DNA from: Devosia sp. 67-54
Lineage (GTDB): Bacteria; Pseudomonadota; Alphaproteobacteria; Rhizobiales; Devosiaceae
Direction of reading: 5' to 3'
NCBI RefSeq assembly: GCF_001899075.1
Contig: NZ_MKVA01000011.1
Location: 620,001 to 684,000 of the forward strand
DNA length: 64,000 nt
Positions within the stretch are counted from its first letter, which is position 1, and each line of letters starts with the position of its first letter. The notes beneath the pieces are model-generated. The model did not search any database. It saw only the letters and a list, made by a program, of their open reading frames with translations, and had not been told where the DNA came from. Positions 46,618-55,078 of this stretch are shown here, in pieces. The position numbers were made by a program, and so were the translations under genes.

Positions 46618-48630
46618 GTGAACGCTCGCCGCCTCGCGCTCTACATCGCCGTGCTGGTGCTGCTGGCGCTGCTCGGCCTCGGCCTTGCGCTCTGGGGCCT
46701 CGTCGCCTGCGCGCCGCCGCCGCTGCCGGGCGACGAGCTGTGGACCTGGCGGCAGCAACTGGGCGCCGCGTTCGGCCTCGTGACCCGCTTCGGCACCGCC
46801 GCTTGCTTCACCGCCGATCCGGCGGGCAGCGCCGCTTTGTGGATCGGCGCCCGCATCGCCGGCATCCTGCTCGTCGCTCTGGCGCTGATGGTGCTGTGGG
46901 AACTGGTCGGCCGCGAGCTGCGCCGCGCCTGGTTCCGCGCCCGCGGCGGCCATCTGCTGCTCGCCGGCGCCGCCGACGACGTGGCCGGCCTTGCCCACGC
47001 CCACCGCGCCGCCTCCGTCTATCTCGCGCCCGACCGTACCGCGCTGGCCGACTTCGCCCGCCGCCATCCCTTCGCCGAAGCGGCGCCGCTCGCCGCCCGC
47101 GCCGTGCCGCGCCAGCTCGCCCGCTTCGGCGCGCCGGCGGCGCGGCTGGTCGCCGCCGTCACCCACAACGATCTCGCCAATGTCGCTTTGGCCGAATCCG
47201 CGCTCGACCGGCCGGGCCGCGCCGAAATCCTGCTGCGCCTGGAGCAGGCCTCGGTGCGGGCGCTGTCGTCGCACCGCCTGCGCCAGCGCGCCGAGCGGCA
47301 GGGGCGCGATCTCGCCATCGTCTCGCGCACCGCGCTGCAGACCCGCCGCGGCATGGCCGCCGCCATGTCCGGCCGCTACACGCTCGACGGCGCGCCGCGT
47401 CCCCACATCGCGCTCTGCGGCACCGGCGAGGGCTTGCAGGCGGCGACGCTCGAAGTGGTGCGCCAGGGGTTCGGGCTCGATACCGACCGGCCGCTGGTCT
47501 CGATCCTGCGCACCGGCATGGCCGATTTCGCCGCCGGCGCCCTCGACCGCCTGCAGTCGAGCGAAGCTGCCGAGGTGCAGGTCACCACCGCCATCGCCGC
47601 CTCGGCCGGCAGCCTCGACCGCGCCATCACCGGCCTCGTGCTCGACGCGCCGCCGCTGCTCGCCATCCACTGCCTCGGCGCCACGCCGGAGGAAGCCGAG
47701 GCCATCGCCCTCGAATGGGAGAGCGTGCTGCTGGCGCTGCACCAGCCGGTGCCGCCGATCATCGCCTACGGCGCTTCCGACCGGCCGCTCGGCGCAACCG
47801 GCATGATCCGCGTCGCCGTGGCCCCCGATCTCGCCGAGGCCCGCGCCCTGGCCCGGCTGATGGATGCGCGTGCCGTCGCCGTGCATGCCGAATTCCTGCG
47901 CGCCCAGCGCGAGGCCCGCGGCGACAAATTCGGCAGCGCCCCGGCCGAGGCCGACTGGGCGCACCTGCCCGAGCCGTTCCGCGACGACAACCGCAACGTC
48001 GCCGACCAGATGGATTTCAAGCTCGCCAGCATCTTCATGCTCGCCGCGCCCGGCGCCGGCGGCGTGGCGCCGACGCCGGACGAAACCGAGCGGCTCGCCC
48101 GCATCGCCCACGCCCGCTGGTGGGCATCGAAGGCGCTGGGCGGCTGGCGCTATGGTCCGAAGCGCGACGATCGCGCCCAGCTCCATCCCGACATGCAGCC
48201 CTACGACCGGCTCGGCGAGCCGGTGAAGCAGAAGGACCGCGACGAGGTGGCGAGCCTGCCGCGCCTCGCCCAGCTCGCCGGCGAGGCGCTGCGCCGCGAA
48301 CGCCGCGTGGCCGTTCCGCGGCCGCTCGCGCCCGCCGCCCTCGCAACCCTCGCCGCCCATCTGCGCGCCACGCCCAAGGATCAGGTGCCGGTCGCCGTCC
48401 TACCGCTCGACACGGCCGCCATGGTGGAGATGGCGGCCGCGCTGCTGGCCGACGGCATCGCCATCGAGGCGGTGCTGGGCGCCGGCGCCGACTATGCCGT
48501 GCCGGGTCTCGCCGCGGTGCTGCGGCGCGCCTGGCGCATCCATGTGGCCTCCGGCCCCGCTGCCGCTGCGCTCGCCGCGCGCGCGTCCGAGGCCGCCAAC
48601 GACAAGGGAGCGATCGGTGCGTCTGCGTGA
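46618..48630 (+). CDS. Membrane protein with TrkA-N-like region and C-terminal RyR domain
   Basis: A 670-aa protein. Two hydrophobic helices near the N-terminus (LALYIAVLVLLALLGLGLALWGLVA and IAGILLVALALMVLWELVG) anchor it. The cytoplasmic part starts with a Rossmann-like segment (GGHLLLAGAADDVAGLAHAH) similar to TrkA-N regions, with a second nucleotide-binding-like block around HIALCGTGEGLQAATLEVV. Near residues 488-545 is a RyR domain (IAHARWWASKALGGWRYGP, HPDMQPYDRL). A C-terminal SLOG/Rossmann-like region may follow. The GTG at 46618 has GGGGAA 5 nt upstream. RyR domains in bacteria occur with NTPase and TIR conflict proteins. It overlaps the caspase gene by 14 bp. Confidence 0.75.
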   Translation: MNARRLALYIAVLVLLALLGLGLALWGLVACAPPPLPGDELWTWRQQLGAAFGLVTRFGTAACFTADPAGSAALWIGARIAGILLVALALMVLWELVGRELRRAWFRARGGHLLLAGAADDVAGLAHAHRAASVYLAPDRTALADFARRHPFAEAAPLAARAVPRQLARFGAPAARLVAAVTHNDLANVALAESALDRPGRAEILLRLEQASVRALSSHRLRQRAERQGRDLAIVSRTALQTRRGMAAAMSGRYTLDGAPRPHIALCGTGEGLQAATLEVVRQGFGLDTDRPLVSILRTGMADFAAGALDRLQSSEAAEVQVTTAIAASAGSLDRAITGLVLDAPPLLAIHCLGATPEEAEAIALEWESVLLALHQPVPPIIAYGASDRPLGATGMIRVAVAPDLAEARALARLMDARAVAVHAEFLRAQREARGDKFGSAPAEADWAHLPEPFRDDNRNVADQMDFKLASIFMLAAPGAGGVAPTPDETERLARIAHARWWASKALGGWRYGPKRDDRAQLHPDMQPYDRLGEPVKQKDRDEVASLPRLAQLAGEALRRERRVAVPRPLAPAALATLAAHLRATPKDQVPVAVLPLDTAAMVEMAAALLADGIAIEAVLGAGADYAVPGLAAVLRRAWRIHVASGPAAAALAARASEAANDKGAIGASA

Positions 48631-50362
48631 TCTTCTGGCTGCCCTGGTGCTCGCCGCGGCGCTGCTCGCCGCCGGCTCCGCCGCCGCCATCACCCCGGTC
48701 GCCGCCGACGCCGCGCGCGCCGCCGTGCGCCAGCAGATCGTGCAGCAGCTCGGCCCCAGCCATTCCTACGCGCTGCTCATCGGCATCTCCGAGTTCGACA
48801 ATGCCGGCTGGCACGATCTGAGCGGCGTCGGCCCCGAGATCGAGAAGGTGGGCGCCGCGCTCACCGCGCAGGGCTTCACCATCGTCCCCGAAAGCCACAG
48901 CGGCCGCATGGACCACGCCACGCTCAAGGCGGCGATCGAGCGCTTCTTTTCGACCTACGGCCGGCGCGCCGAGGACCGGCTCGTGGTCTATGTCGCAACG
49001 CACGGCTATTCCGATCCGTCGCGCCCCGACGCCGACGGCTTCCTCGTCGCCTCCGACGCCGGCGTGCCCAGCAACGGCACGCTGCCCAACGGCTATTCGG
49101 TGCACGAGCTCAGCGCCGCGCTCACCTCCATCGCCGCCCAGCACGTGTTCCTGTTCTTCGATTCGTGCTTTTCGGGCGCCATGCTGCCCGAGCCGACCCG
49201 CGCCAACGACACCATGCTGGCGTCCAAGCCGGTGCTGGCGCTGAGCCCGGAGACCGCGGCCTGGACGCGCGACCTCCTCGCCCACAATGCCCGCCTGGTG
49301 CTCACCGCCGGCAACGCCAGCCAGACCGTGCCCGATGTCGACAACCCGTTCGCCGCCGCCGTCGTCGATGCGCTCGGCGGCGCCGCCGACACCGATGGCG
49401 ACGGGCTGATCCTGGGCACCGAGATCGCGCAATTCGTGCGCGGCCGCGTCGCCCGCGCCACCCGCCTCGCCGGCCACGCCAACGATCCGGTGTTCGCCGT
49501 GCTGCCCAAGCTCGTGCCGCCGGTCGAGCCGCGCCCCGATCTGCCGGCCGGCGACAAGATCGACTACGCGCTGCAGGGCGATTTCATCTTCCTCAGCCCC
49601 GCCGGTCCGAAGCCCGCCGCCGAGGCCGGCCTCAGCGCGCAGCAGGCGCTGCTCAGGCAGAAGACGGCGCGGCTGGGCGCCGGCCAGTTCCTCGCCTGCG
49701 TCGATTGCCCGACCATGGTCACCCAGCCCGCCGCGCCGAAGCTGGCGCTGGCCTCGACCGAGATCACCTACGCGCAGTGGGATGCCTGCTATCGCGAAAT
49801 GGGCTGCCACCGTTATCTCAGCGACGACGGCTTCGGCCGCGGCGACCGCCCCGCCGGCAACGTCACCTGGCTCGACGCGCTCGAATACGTCACCTGGCTC
49901 GGCAGCAAGGCCGCCGCCGATGCGCCCTGCGACGACTACCGCCTGCCCACCGCCGCCGAATGGACCGCCGCCGCCCTCTATTCCACCGCCGGCCCCGTCG
50001 CCTGGGCCAGCGCCGTCGCCGACGGCCAGCCCGTCTGCTGGGGCTGCGGCGCCGGCGACGACGGCACCGCTGCGCTGCGCGTCGCTTCCGCGCCGGCCAA
50101 CGCCTCCGGCCTCTACGACATGCTGGGCAATCTCTGGGAATGGGTCGCCGATGGCGCCGATCCGTCCGCCCCGGCCTGCGATCTCACGGCGCTGCGGCAG
50201 TCCGGCCGGTGCACGCCCGGCCGCGTCATGGGCGGCTCCTACGCCACCCGCGCCGAGGCGCTCCCCGCCATCGCCGCCGGCGGCACCGCGCCGCGCACCG
50301 ACAACGCCCGCCCCTGGTCCTCCCCCACCCTCGGCCTCCGTGTCGCCTGCGATCTGAAATAG
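48617..50362 (+). CDS. Exported caspase-like peptidase fused to FGE-sulfatase domain
   Basis: A 581-aa protein with a signal peptide (RLRDLLAALVLAAALLAAGSAAA). A C14 caspase-like domain follows (SYALLIGISEFDNAGWHDLSG, catalytic His near 126 in VYVATHGYSD, catalytic Cys near 183 in LFFDSCFSGAML). After about residue 370 comes an FGE-sulfatase/SUMF1-type domain (TEITYAQWDACYREMG, YRLPTAAEWTAAAL, GLYDMLGNLWEWVADG, RVMGGSYATR). The Cys pair needed for formylglycine formation is not seen in the GGSYATRAEA region, so this domain is more likely a binding module. The GTG start has GGGAG 6 nt upstream and overlaps the RyR gene. It is a possible protease executioner of the locus. Confidence 0.84.
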   Translation: MRLRDLLAALVLAAALLAAGSAAAITPVAADAARAAVRQQIVQQLGPSHSYALLIGISEFDNAGWHDLSGVGPEIEKVGAALTAQGFTIVPESHSGRMDHATLKAAIERFFSTYGRRAEDRLVVYVATHGYSDPSRPDADGFLVASDAGVPSNGTLPNGYSVHELSAALTSIAAQHVFLFFDSCFSGAMLPEPTRANDTMLASKPVLALSPETAAWTRDLLAHNARLVLTAGNASQTVPDVDNPFAAAVVDALGGAADTDGDGLILGTEIAQFVRGRVARATRLAGHANDPVFAVLPKLVPPVEPRPDLPAGDKIDYALQGDFIFLSPAGPKPAAEAGLSAQQALLRQKTARLGAGQFLACVDCPTMVTQPAAPKLALASTEITYAQWDACYREMGCHRYLSDDGFGRGDRPAGNVTWLDALEYVTWLGSKAAADAPCDDYRLPTAAEWTAAALYSTAGPVAWASAVADGQPVCWGCGAGDDGTAALRVASAPANASGLYDMLGNLWEWVADGADPSAPACDLTALRQSGRCTPGRVMGGSYATRAEALPAIAAGGTAPRTDNARPWSSPTLGLRVACDLK

Positions 50363-50387
50363 CGCTCCAAAACCTGCAGTCGGCACC

Positions 50388-50448
50388 ACCTCCCCTCTCC
50401 CCTCCGGGGAGAGGGTGCCTTGCGCAGCAAGGCGGGTGAGGGGCCGTC
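50388..50448. repeat. Class B palindromic repeat
   Basis: CCTCCCCTCTCCCCTCCGGG, then CTTGCGCAGCAAG and GCGGGTGAGGGGC. It lies in the 215-bp gap between the convergent caspase and uxuB genes, with a class A copy 74 bp away. Confidence 0.65.
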
Positions 50449-50513
50449 GCAGGATCTCCAGCCGGCGATCCTCTGCGAGGGGGAGGGAAGCCTGACTGCA
50501 CCACCGTGATCGC

Positions 50514-50563
50514 GGCTCCATCGCCCCCCTCCCCCTTGCGGGGAGGGGCCGGGGGTGGGGGCC
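50514..50563. repeat. Class A repeat copy
   Basis: A copy of the class A element, virtually identical over about 50 bp to the one at 53592-53641, including the leading GCGGCTCCATCGCCCCCCTC. It lies 14 bp beyond the uxuB stop and can form the CCCTCCCC/GGGGAGGG hairpin. Confidence 0.75.
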
Positions 50564-50577
50564 GAGTGCACCGCGTG

Positions 50578-52026
50578 TTACGTCGTCCGCCGCACCGCCT
50601 CGGCCGCGCCAACCTCGCGCAACAGCGCCACCTTCTCCTCCAGCGCCTGCCGCAGCCCGGCATGCGCCGCGAGCTCGCGCGGAAACACCCGCTCGATCGC
50701 GAGATACCCCGCGACCAGCCGCGCGGGGTCGATCGCCGCGAACTCTTTCGCCATCGGGTCCTGCACCGCGATCGGCTTGCCCGACAAATCCACGCCGCGC
50801 GCGTAGATCATCCACGCCGCCACCGCCAGCGCCAGCCGCTCGAACGGCGCGCCGGCCCTGAGCCGGTCGGCGATGGTTCCCAGCAGCCGCTGCGGCAGCT
50901 TCTGGCTGCCGTCCATGGCGATCTGGTAGGTGCGGTGCTTCATCGCCGTGTTGGAATAGCGCTCCAGCAGCTTGCCGGCATAGGCGTCGGTCTGCGCCGC
51001 GGGCATGCCCAGCGTCGGCGCGATCTCCTCCGTCAGCTCGTTGCCCACGAAGCGCCGGAAGTCGGGATTGGCGATCACCTCGGCGATGAAGTCGTAGCCG
51101 CACAAATAGCCCAGATACGCCATCGATGAATGCGTGCCGTTGAGCATCCTCAGCTTCATGCGCTCATACGGCGCCACGTCGCCCGTCCACTCGGCCCCGC
51201 CCAGCTCGAGCGGCGGCCGCGTGCCGGCCACGAATCTGTCCTCCACCACCCATTGCAGGAACGGCTCGCCCATCACCGGCCAGGCATCATCGAGCCCGAT
51301 CAGCGCCTTGACCTCGGCGCGGTCGGCATCGGTCGTCGCCGGCACGATGCGGTCGATCATGGTTCCGGGGAACGCCACATTCTCGCGCACCCAGCGCCCG
51401 AGCCCCGCGTCCACCGCTTCGGCGAATTCGGTGAACACCCGCCCGGCCACCTGGCCGTTGTGCGGAAGGTTGTCGCAGCTCAGCACCGTGAACGGCGCCA
51501 GCCCCGCCACCATCCGTCGCCGCAGCGCCTCGGTCACGATCCCCGCCGCCGTCGCCGGCTGCTGCGGATTGGCGAGATCGGCGACGATGTCGGGATGCGC
51601 CGCGTCCAGCCCGCCGGTCGCGGCATTGTAGCAATAGCCCTTCTCGGTCACCGTCAGCGACACCAATCGCGTCGCCGGGTCGGCCATGCGGCTCAGCAGC
51701 GCCTCCTTCTCGTGCGGCGCGTCGAGCACGCCCAGCACCGAGCCGATCAGCCGCGGCGACCGCTGTTCCCCGTCCTTGATCAAGAGCGTATAGAGCCCGT
51801 CCTGCGGCGCCAGCGCCTCCTTCGTGTCCGGTCGCCTGAGGCTCGCCCCGACGATGCCCCAGTCCGGCGCCTGCCGCAGCACGTCGTCGATCACCACCGC
51901 CTGGTGCGCCCGGTGGAAGGCGCCGATGCCGAGATGCACGATCCCCGGCGTCACCGCCCGGCGGTCATAGGCCGGAACCGCGACCCCCGCCGCGACCTGC
52001 CGCAGCGTTGCGTTGCAAAGTCTCAC
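50578..52026 (-). CDS. uxuB: D-mannonate oxidoreductase (fructuronate reductase)
   Basis: A 482-aa polyol dehydrogenase of the long-chain mannitol-dehydrogenase family. The Rossmann motif is IVHLGIGAFHRAHQAVVIDD. The catalytic block is YERMKLRMLNGTHSSMAYLGYLCG with the invariant Lys, Asn and His. It reduces fructuronate to mannonate in hexuronate catabolism. The assignment to UxuB rather than mannitol dehydrogenase rests on coupling to uxaC: its GTG start (52026) overlaps the uxaC stop as GTGA. uxuA and a transporter are not in the window. The 727-aa track ORF is readthrough. Confidence 0.85.
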   Translation of the reverse strand: MRLCNATLRQVAAGVAVPAYDRRAVTPGIVHLGIGAFHRAHQAVVIDDVLRQAPDWGIVGASLRRPDTKEALAPQDGLYTLLIKDGEQRSPRLIGSVLGVLDAPHEKEALLSRMADPATRLVSLTVTEKGYCYNAATGGLDAAHPDIVADLANPQQPATAAGIVTEALRRRMVAGLAPFTVLSCDNLPHNGQVAGRVFTEFAEAVDAGLGRWVRENVAFPGTMIDRIVPATTDADRAEVKALIGLDDAWPVMGEPFLQWVVEDRFVAGTRPPLELGGAEWTGDVAPYERMKLRMLNGTHSSMAYLGYLCGYDFIAEVIANPDFRRFVGNELTEEIAPTLGMPAAQTDAYAGKLLERYSNTAMKHRTYQIAMDGSQKLPQRLLGTIADRLRAGAPFERLALAVAAWMIYARGVDLSGKPIAVQDPMAKEFAAIDPARLVAGYLAIERVFPRELAAHAGLRQALEEKVALLREVGAAEAVRRTT

Positions 52027-53423
52027 AGCCGATACGCCTCCTTGGGCAGCCGGTAGGCGAGGTCGCGCGCCACCTCGTGCGCCTCGTCCTCGCGCAGCCT
52101 GTGCTCGGCCACCAGCCGCGCCAGGTAGGCGCAGTCGATGCGCCGCGCTACGTCGTGCCGCGCCGGGATCGAGGGGAAGGCCCGCGTGTCGTCGTTGAAG
52201 CCGACGGTGTTGTAGAACCCCGCCGTTTCCGTCGCCAGCTCGCGGAAGCGCAGCATGCCCTCGGGGCTGTCGAAGAACCACCAGGGCGGCCCGAGCCTGA
52301 GCGCCGGATAGACGCCGGCCAGCGGCGCCAGCTCGCGCGCATAGCTCGATTCGTCCAGCGTGAAGAGGATGATGCGGAGCTGCTTTTCCATGCCGAAGCG
52401 GTCGAGCAGCGGCTTCAGCGCCGCCACGTAGTCGGTGCGCCTGGGGATGTCGAAGCCCTTGTCGGCGCCGAACGCCGCGAACGTTGCCGGCGAATGGTTG
52501 CGCCAGGCGCCCGGATGGATCTGCAGCACCAGCCCGTCGTCGACGCTCATTCGCGCCATCTCGGTCAGCATCTGCGCCCGGAACAGCTCCTTCTGCCCGG
52601 CATCGGCCTTGCCGGTGCGCACCGCATCGAACAGCGCCGCCGCCTCGCTTTGCGGCAGGTCGGCGGTCAGCGCGCTCGGGTGGCCGTGATCGCTCGCCGT
52701 CGCCCCCATGCTCTTGAAGAAGGCGCGGCGCTTCACATGCGCCTCGAGATAGCCGCGCCACGTGCCGGTGTCGCAGCCGGTGAGCGCGCCGAGCCGGTCG
52801 AGATCGGTGTGGAACGTCGCTTTATCGGGGTCCACCACCGTGTCGGGCCGATAGGTCGGCACCACGCGGCCGGCCCAGCCCGACTCGCGGATCGTCCTGT
52901 GCCAGCCGAGCTCGTCCACGGCGCTGTCGGTGGTCGCGATCACCTCGAGGTTGAAGCGCTCGAACAGCGCCCGCGGGCGATACTCCGGCGTCGTCAGCGC
53001 CGCCGCGATCGTGTCGTAGAGGCGGTCGGCGCTTTGCGGCGTCAGCGGCTCGTCGATGCCGAACAGCGCCTCGAACGTGGTGTCGAGCCAGCTCCGCGTC
53101 GGCGTACCGCGGAACAGGTAATAGTGCTCGGCGAAAATCCGCCAGATCGTCCGCCCGTCGGCCTCCACCGCACCGCCGTCGCGCCGCGGCACCCCCAGCG
53201 ACTCCAGCGTCGCCCCCTGGCTCACCAGCATGCGCGTCACGTAATGGTCGGGCACCACCAGCAATTGCGCCGGATCGGGAAACGGCAGGTTCTCGGCATA
53301 CCAGCGCGGCTCGGTGTGCCCGTGCGGGCTGATCAGCGGCAGCGTGCGGATGCCGGCGAACAGCCGCCTGGCGATCTCCCGCGTGCTGGGGTCGGCTGGG
53401 AACAATCGGTCGTCGTCGAGCAT
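52023..53423 (-). CDS. uxaC: Glucuronate/galacturonate isomerase
   Basis: A 466-aa hexuronate isomerase (E. coli UxaC has 470). It belongs to the amidohydrolase superfamily and converts glucuronate to fructuronate and galacturonate to tagaturonate. Landmarks: the N-terminal metal site LISPHGHTEPRWYAEN, EVIATTDSAVDELGWH, VVPTYRPD, and VLQIHPGAWRNHSP with GPPWWFFDSPEG near the end. The start is ATG 53423 (MLDDDRLFPADPSTREIA), normal for the family; no strong RBS is visible. A 16-bp near-perfect palindrome lies 26 bp upstream. It forms an operon with uxuB. Confidence 0.92.
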   Translation of the reverse strand: MLDDDRLFPADPSTREIARRLFAGIRTLPLISPHGHTEPRWYAENLPFPDPAQLLVVPDHYVTRMLVSQGATLESLGVPRRDGGAVEADGRTIWRIFAEHYYLFRGTPTRSWLDTTFEALFGIDEPLTPQSADRLYDTIAAALTTPEYRPRALFERFNLEVIATTDSAVDELGWHRTIRESGWAGRVVPTYRPDTVVDPDKATFHTDLDRLGALTGCDTGTWRGYLEAHVKRRAFFKSMGATASDHGHPSALTADLPQSEAAALFDAVRTGKADAGQKELFRAQMLTEMARMSVDDGLVLQIHPGAWRNHSPATFAAFGADKGFDIPRRTDYVAALKPLLDRFGMEKQLRIILFTLDESSYARELAPLAGVYPALRLGPPWWFFDSPEGMLRFRELATETAGFYNTVGFNDDTRAFPSIPARHDVARRIDCAYLARLVAEHRLREDEAHEVARDLAYRLPKEAYRL

Positions 53424-53448
53424 CGCAAAACCACTGTCTGGGAGGTAA

Positions 53449-53464
53449 TGCACACTAGTATGCA
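53449..53464. promoter_or_regulatory. Candidate operator upstream of uxaC
   Basis: TGCACACTAGTATGCA is a 16-bp palindrome with one mismatched pair, centred on CTAG, 26 bp before the uxaC start. Hexuronate operons are commonly controlled by GntR or LacI-type repressors binding such dyads; the regulator is not adjacent. Confidence 0.5.
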
Positions 53465-53518
53465 AGCCGCCCCGCCGGTCAAGCCGCCGAACGGCTCCGG
53501 GAGACCGCCCGCCAAAAT

Positions 53519-53593
53519 CCCGCGGGCCGGCCGTCGAACCAGAACCCCAAATCCCGCGGGCCGGCCGTCGAACCAGAACCCCAAATCCCGCGG
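53519..53593. repeat. Tandem direct repeat, 34-bp unit x 2 plus 7 bp
   Basis: Units 53519-53552 and 53553-53586 are identical (begin CCCGCGGGCCGGCCGTCGAA), followed by CCCGCGG of a third. No ORF with a convincing start runs through. It leads directly into a class A palindrome, so the 230-bp uxaC-atzE gap is made mainly of repeats. Confidence 0.85.
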
Positions 53594-53641
53594 CTCCATC
53601 GCCCCCCTCCCCCTTGCGGGGAGGGGCCGGGGGTGGGGGCC
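53592..53641. repeat. Class A repeat copy
   Basis: A near-identical partner of the element at 50514-50563, in the same orientation. It lies downstream of the AtzE-like gene's stop (53681, minus strand) and upstream of the tandem repeat. Confidence 0.75.
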
Positions 53642-53680
53642 GCACCCACCGGGCCCAAGGAGGCATCCACGCCCGGCCGC

Positions 53681-55078
53681 CTACCCCTCCTCGGCGAAGC
53701 CGCGCGCCACCGGCGCCTTGGCCAGCCCCAGCGTTTCGAGCTGCCGCGCGATCCGCAGCGCGGTGTCCTCGCGCCAGGGGGCGGCGACGATCTGCAGCCC
53801 CAGCGGCAGAGCGTGGCCGTCGATCGCGATCGGCGCCGCCACCACCGGCAGGCCGACGAACGAGAACGGCTGCGTGAACAGCCCCAGATTGGGCCGGATC
53901 GGCATCTCCACCCCGCCGAACAGCGCCGTCTTCTGCCCCAGCTTCGGCGCCCGCATCGGCGTCGACGGCACCAGGATCGCATCGACGCCGTTGAACAGTT
54001 CCAGCATCTGGTCGCGGAACCAGCGGCGGAATTTCTGCGCCCGCTCCACCCAGCCGGCCGGCAGCAGCGCCCCCGCCAGCAGCCGGTCGCGCACCTCGGG
54101 GTCGAAATCGGCCACCCGCGTCCGCAGCCGGGTGGCGTGCAGCGCCGCGCCCTGGCTCATGCTGATCAGATATGCCGCCGCCCGCGCCGCCTGCACCTCG
54201 GGCAGGCCGATCCGCCGGCCGATCTCGAGCCGCCTCGCGACGGTCTCCATCATCTCGCGCACCTCGCCCTCGCCGCCGAGCGAGCCGTCGGCGATGGCCA
54301 GCCGCAATCCCGCCGCGCCGCGCGCCAGCCGTCCCGCCACCGCCTCCAGCGGCCGCCGCACCAGCGCCGGATCGTCGCCGTCGAAGCCCTGCAGCACGTC
54401 GTAGCTCAGCGCCAGATCCTCGACCGAGCGCGCCAGCGGTCCCACATGGTCGAAATCGGCGACGAACGGAAACGTGCCGCTGCGGCTCAGCCGCCCGAAG
54501 GTCGGCTTCAGCCCGAACACCCCGCACAGCGACGCCGGCACCCGGATCGAGCCATTGGTGTCCGAGCCGAGGCTCAGCGGCACCATGCCGGCCGCCACCG
54601 CCGCCGCCGGACCGGCCGACGAGCCGCCCGTCATATGGTCGAGCCCGTGCGGGTTGTGCACCGCCCCGTCATGCGCGTTCTCGCCGGTAAAGCCCGAGGC
54701 GTACTCGTCCATGTTGAGCGCCCCGACGCACACCGCGCCCGCCGCTTCCAGCCGGCCGACCAGCACGGCGTCGGCGAAGGCGGGGGCATTGTCGCGGTTG
54801 ATCCTGCTGCCGGCGCGCGTCGTCACGCCCTTGAGGTCGAACAAATTCTTCACCGCGAACGGCACGCCGGCGAGCGGCAGCGCCTTGCCCGCCCGCACCT
54901 CGGCATCCACCGCTTCGGCCCGCGCCATCGCCCGCGCCGAGGTCACGTCGGTGAAGGCGTTGACCCGGCCGTTATTGGCCTCGATCCGCGCCAGCGCCGC
55001 GATCACCACCGCCCGCGCGGTGGTGTCCCCGTTGCCGACGGCCCTGGCGATTTCGGCGGCGCCCGTGGTCGAGTTCAT
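53681..55078 (-). CDS. atzE: AtzE-like amidase (amidase signature family)
   Basis: A 465-aa amidase-signature hydrolase. The Ser-cisSer-Lys triad is visible: Lys in PFAVKNLFDLKGV, the GGSSAG loop in DHMTGGSSAGPAAA, and the nucleophile region GSDTNGSIRVPASLCG. It resembles AtzE, the carboxybiuret hydrolase, especially as it is coupled (ATGA) to an AtzG-like small protein that AtzE needs for stability. GatA is excluded by context, since no gatB/gatC is present. No cyanuric acid hydrolase (atzD) is in the window, so the native substrate may be another ureide or amide. Confidence 0.82.
   Translation of the reverse strand: MNSTTGAAEIARAVGNGDTTARAVVIAALARIEANNGRVNAFTDVTSARAMARAEAVDAEVRAGKALPLAGVPFAVKNLFDLKGVTTRAGSRINRDNAPAFADAVLVGRLEAAGAVCVGALNMDEYASGFTGENAHDGAVHNPHGLDHMTGGSSAGPAAAVAAGMVPLSLGSDTNGSIRVPASLCGVFGLKPTFGRLSRSGTFPFVADFDHVGPLARSVEDLALSYDVLQGFDGDDPALVRRPLEAVAGRLARGAAGLRLAIADGSLGGEGEVREMMETVARRLEIGRRIGLPEVQAARAAAYLISMSQGAALHATRLRTRVADFDPEVRDRLLAGALLPAGWVERAQKFRRWFRDQMLELFNGVDAILVPSTPMRAPKLGQKTALFGGVEMPIRPNLGLFTQPFSFVGLPVVAAPIAIDGHALPLGLQIVAAPWREDTALRIARQLETLGLAKAPVARGFAEEG

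Noticed and set aside
53519-53593. CRISPR array
   Set aside because: The units abut directly with no spacers and only two full copies exist; no cas genes are present.
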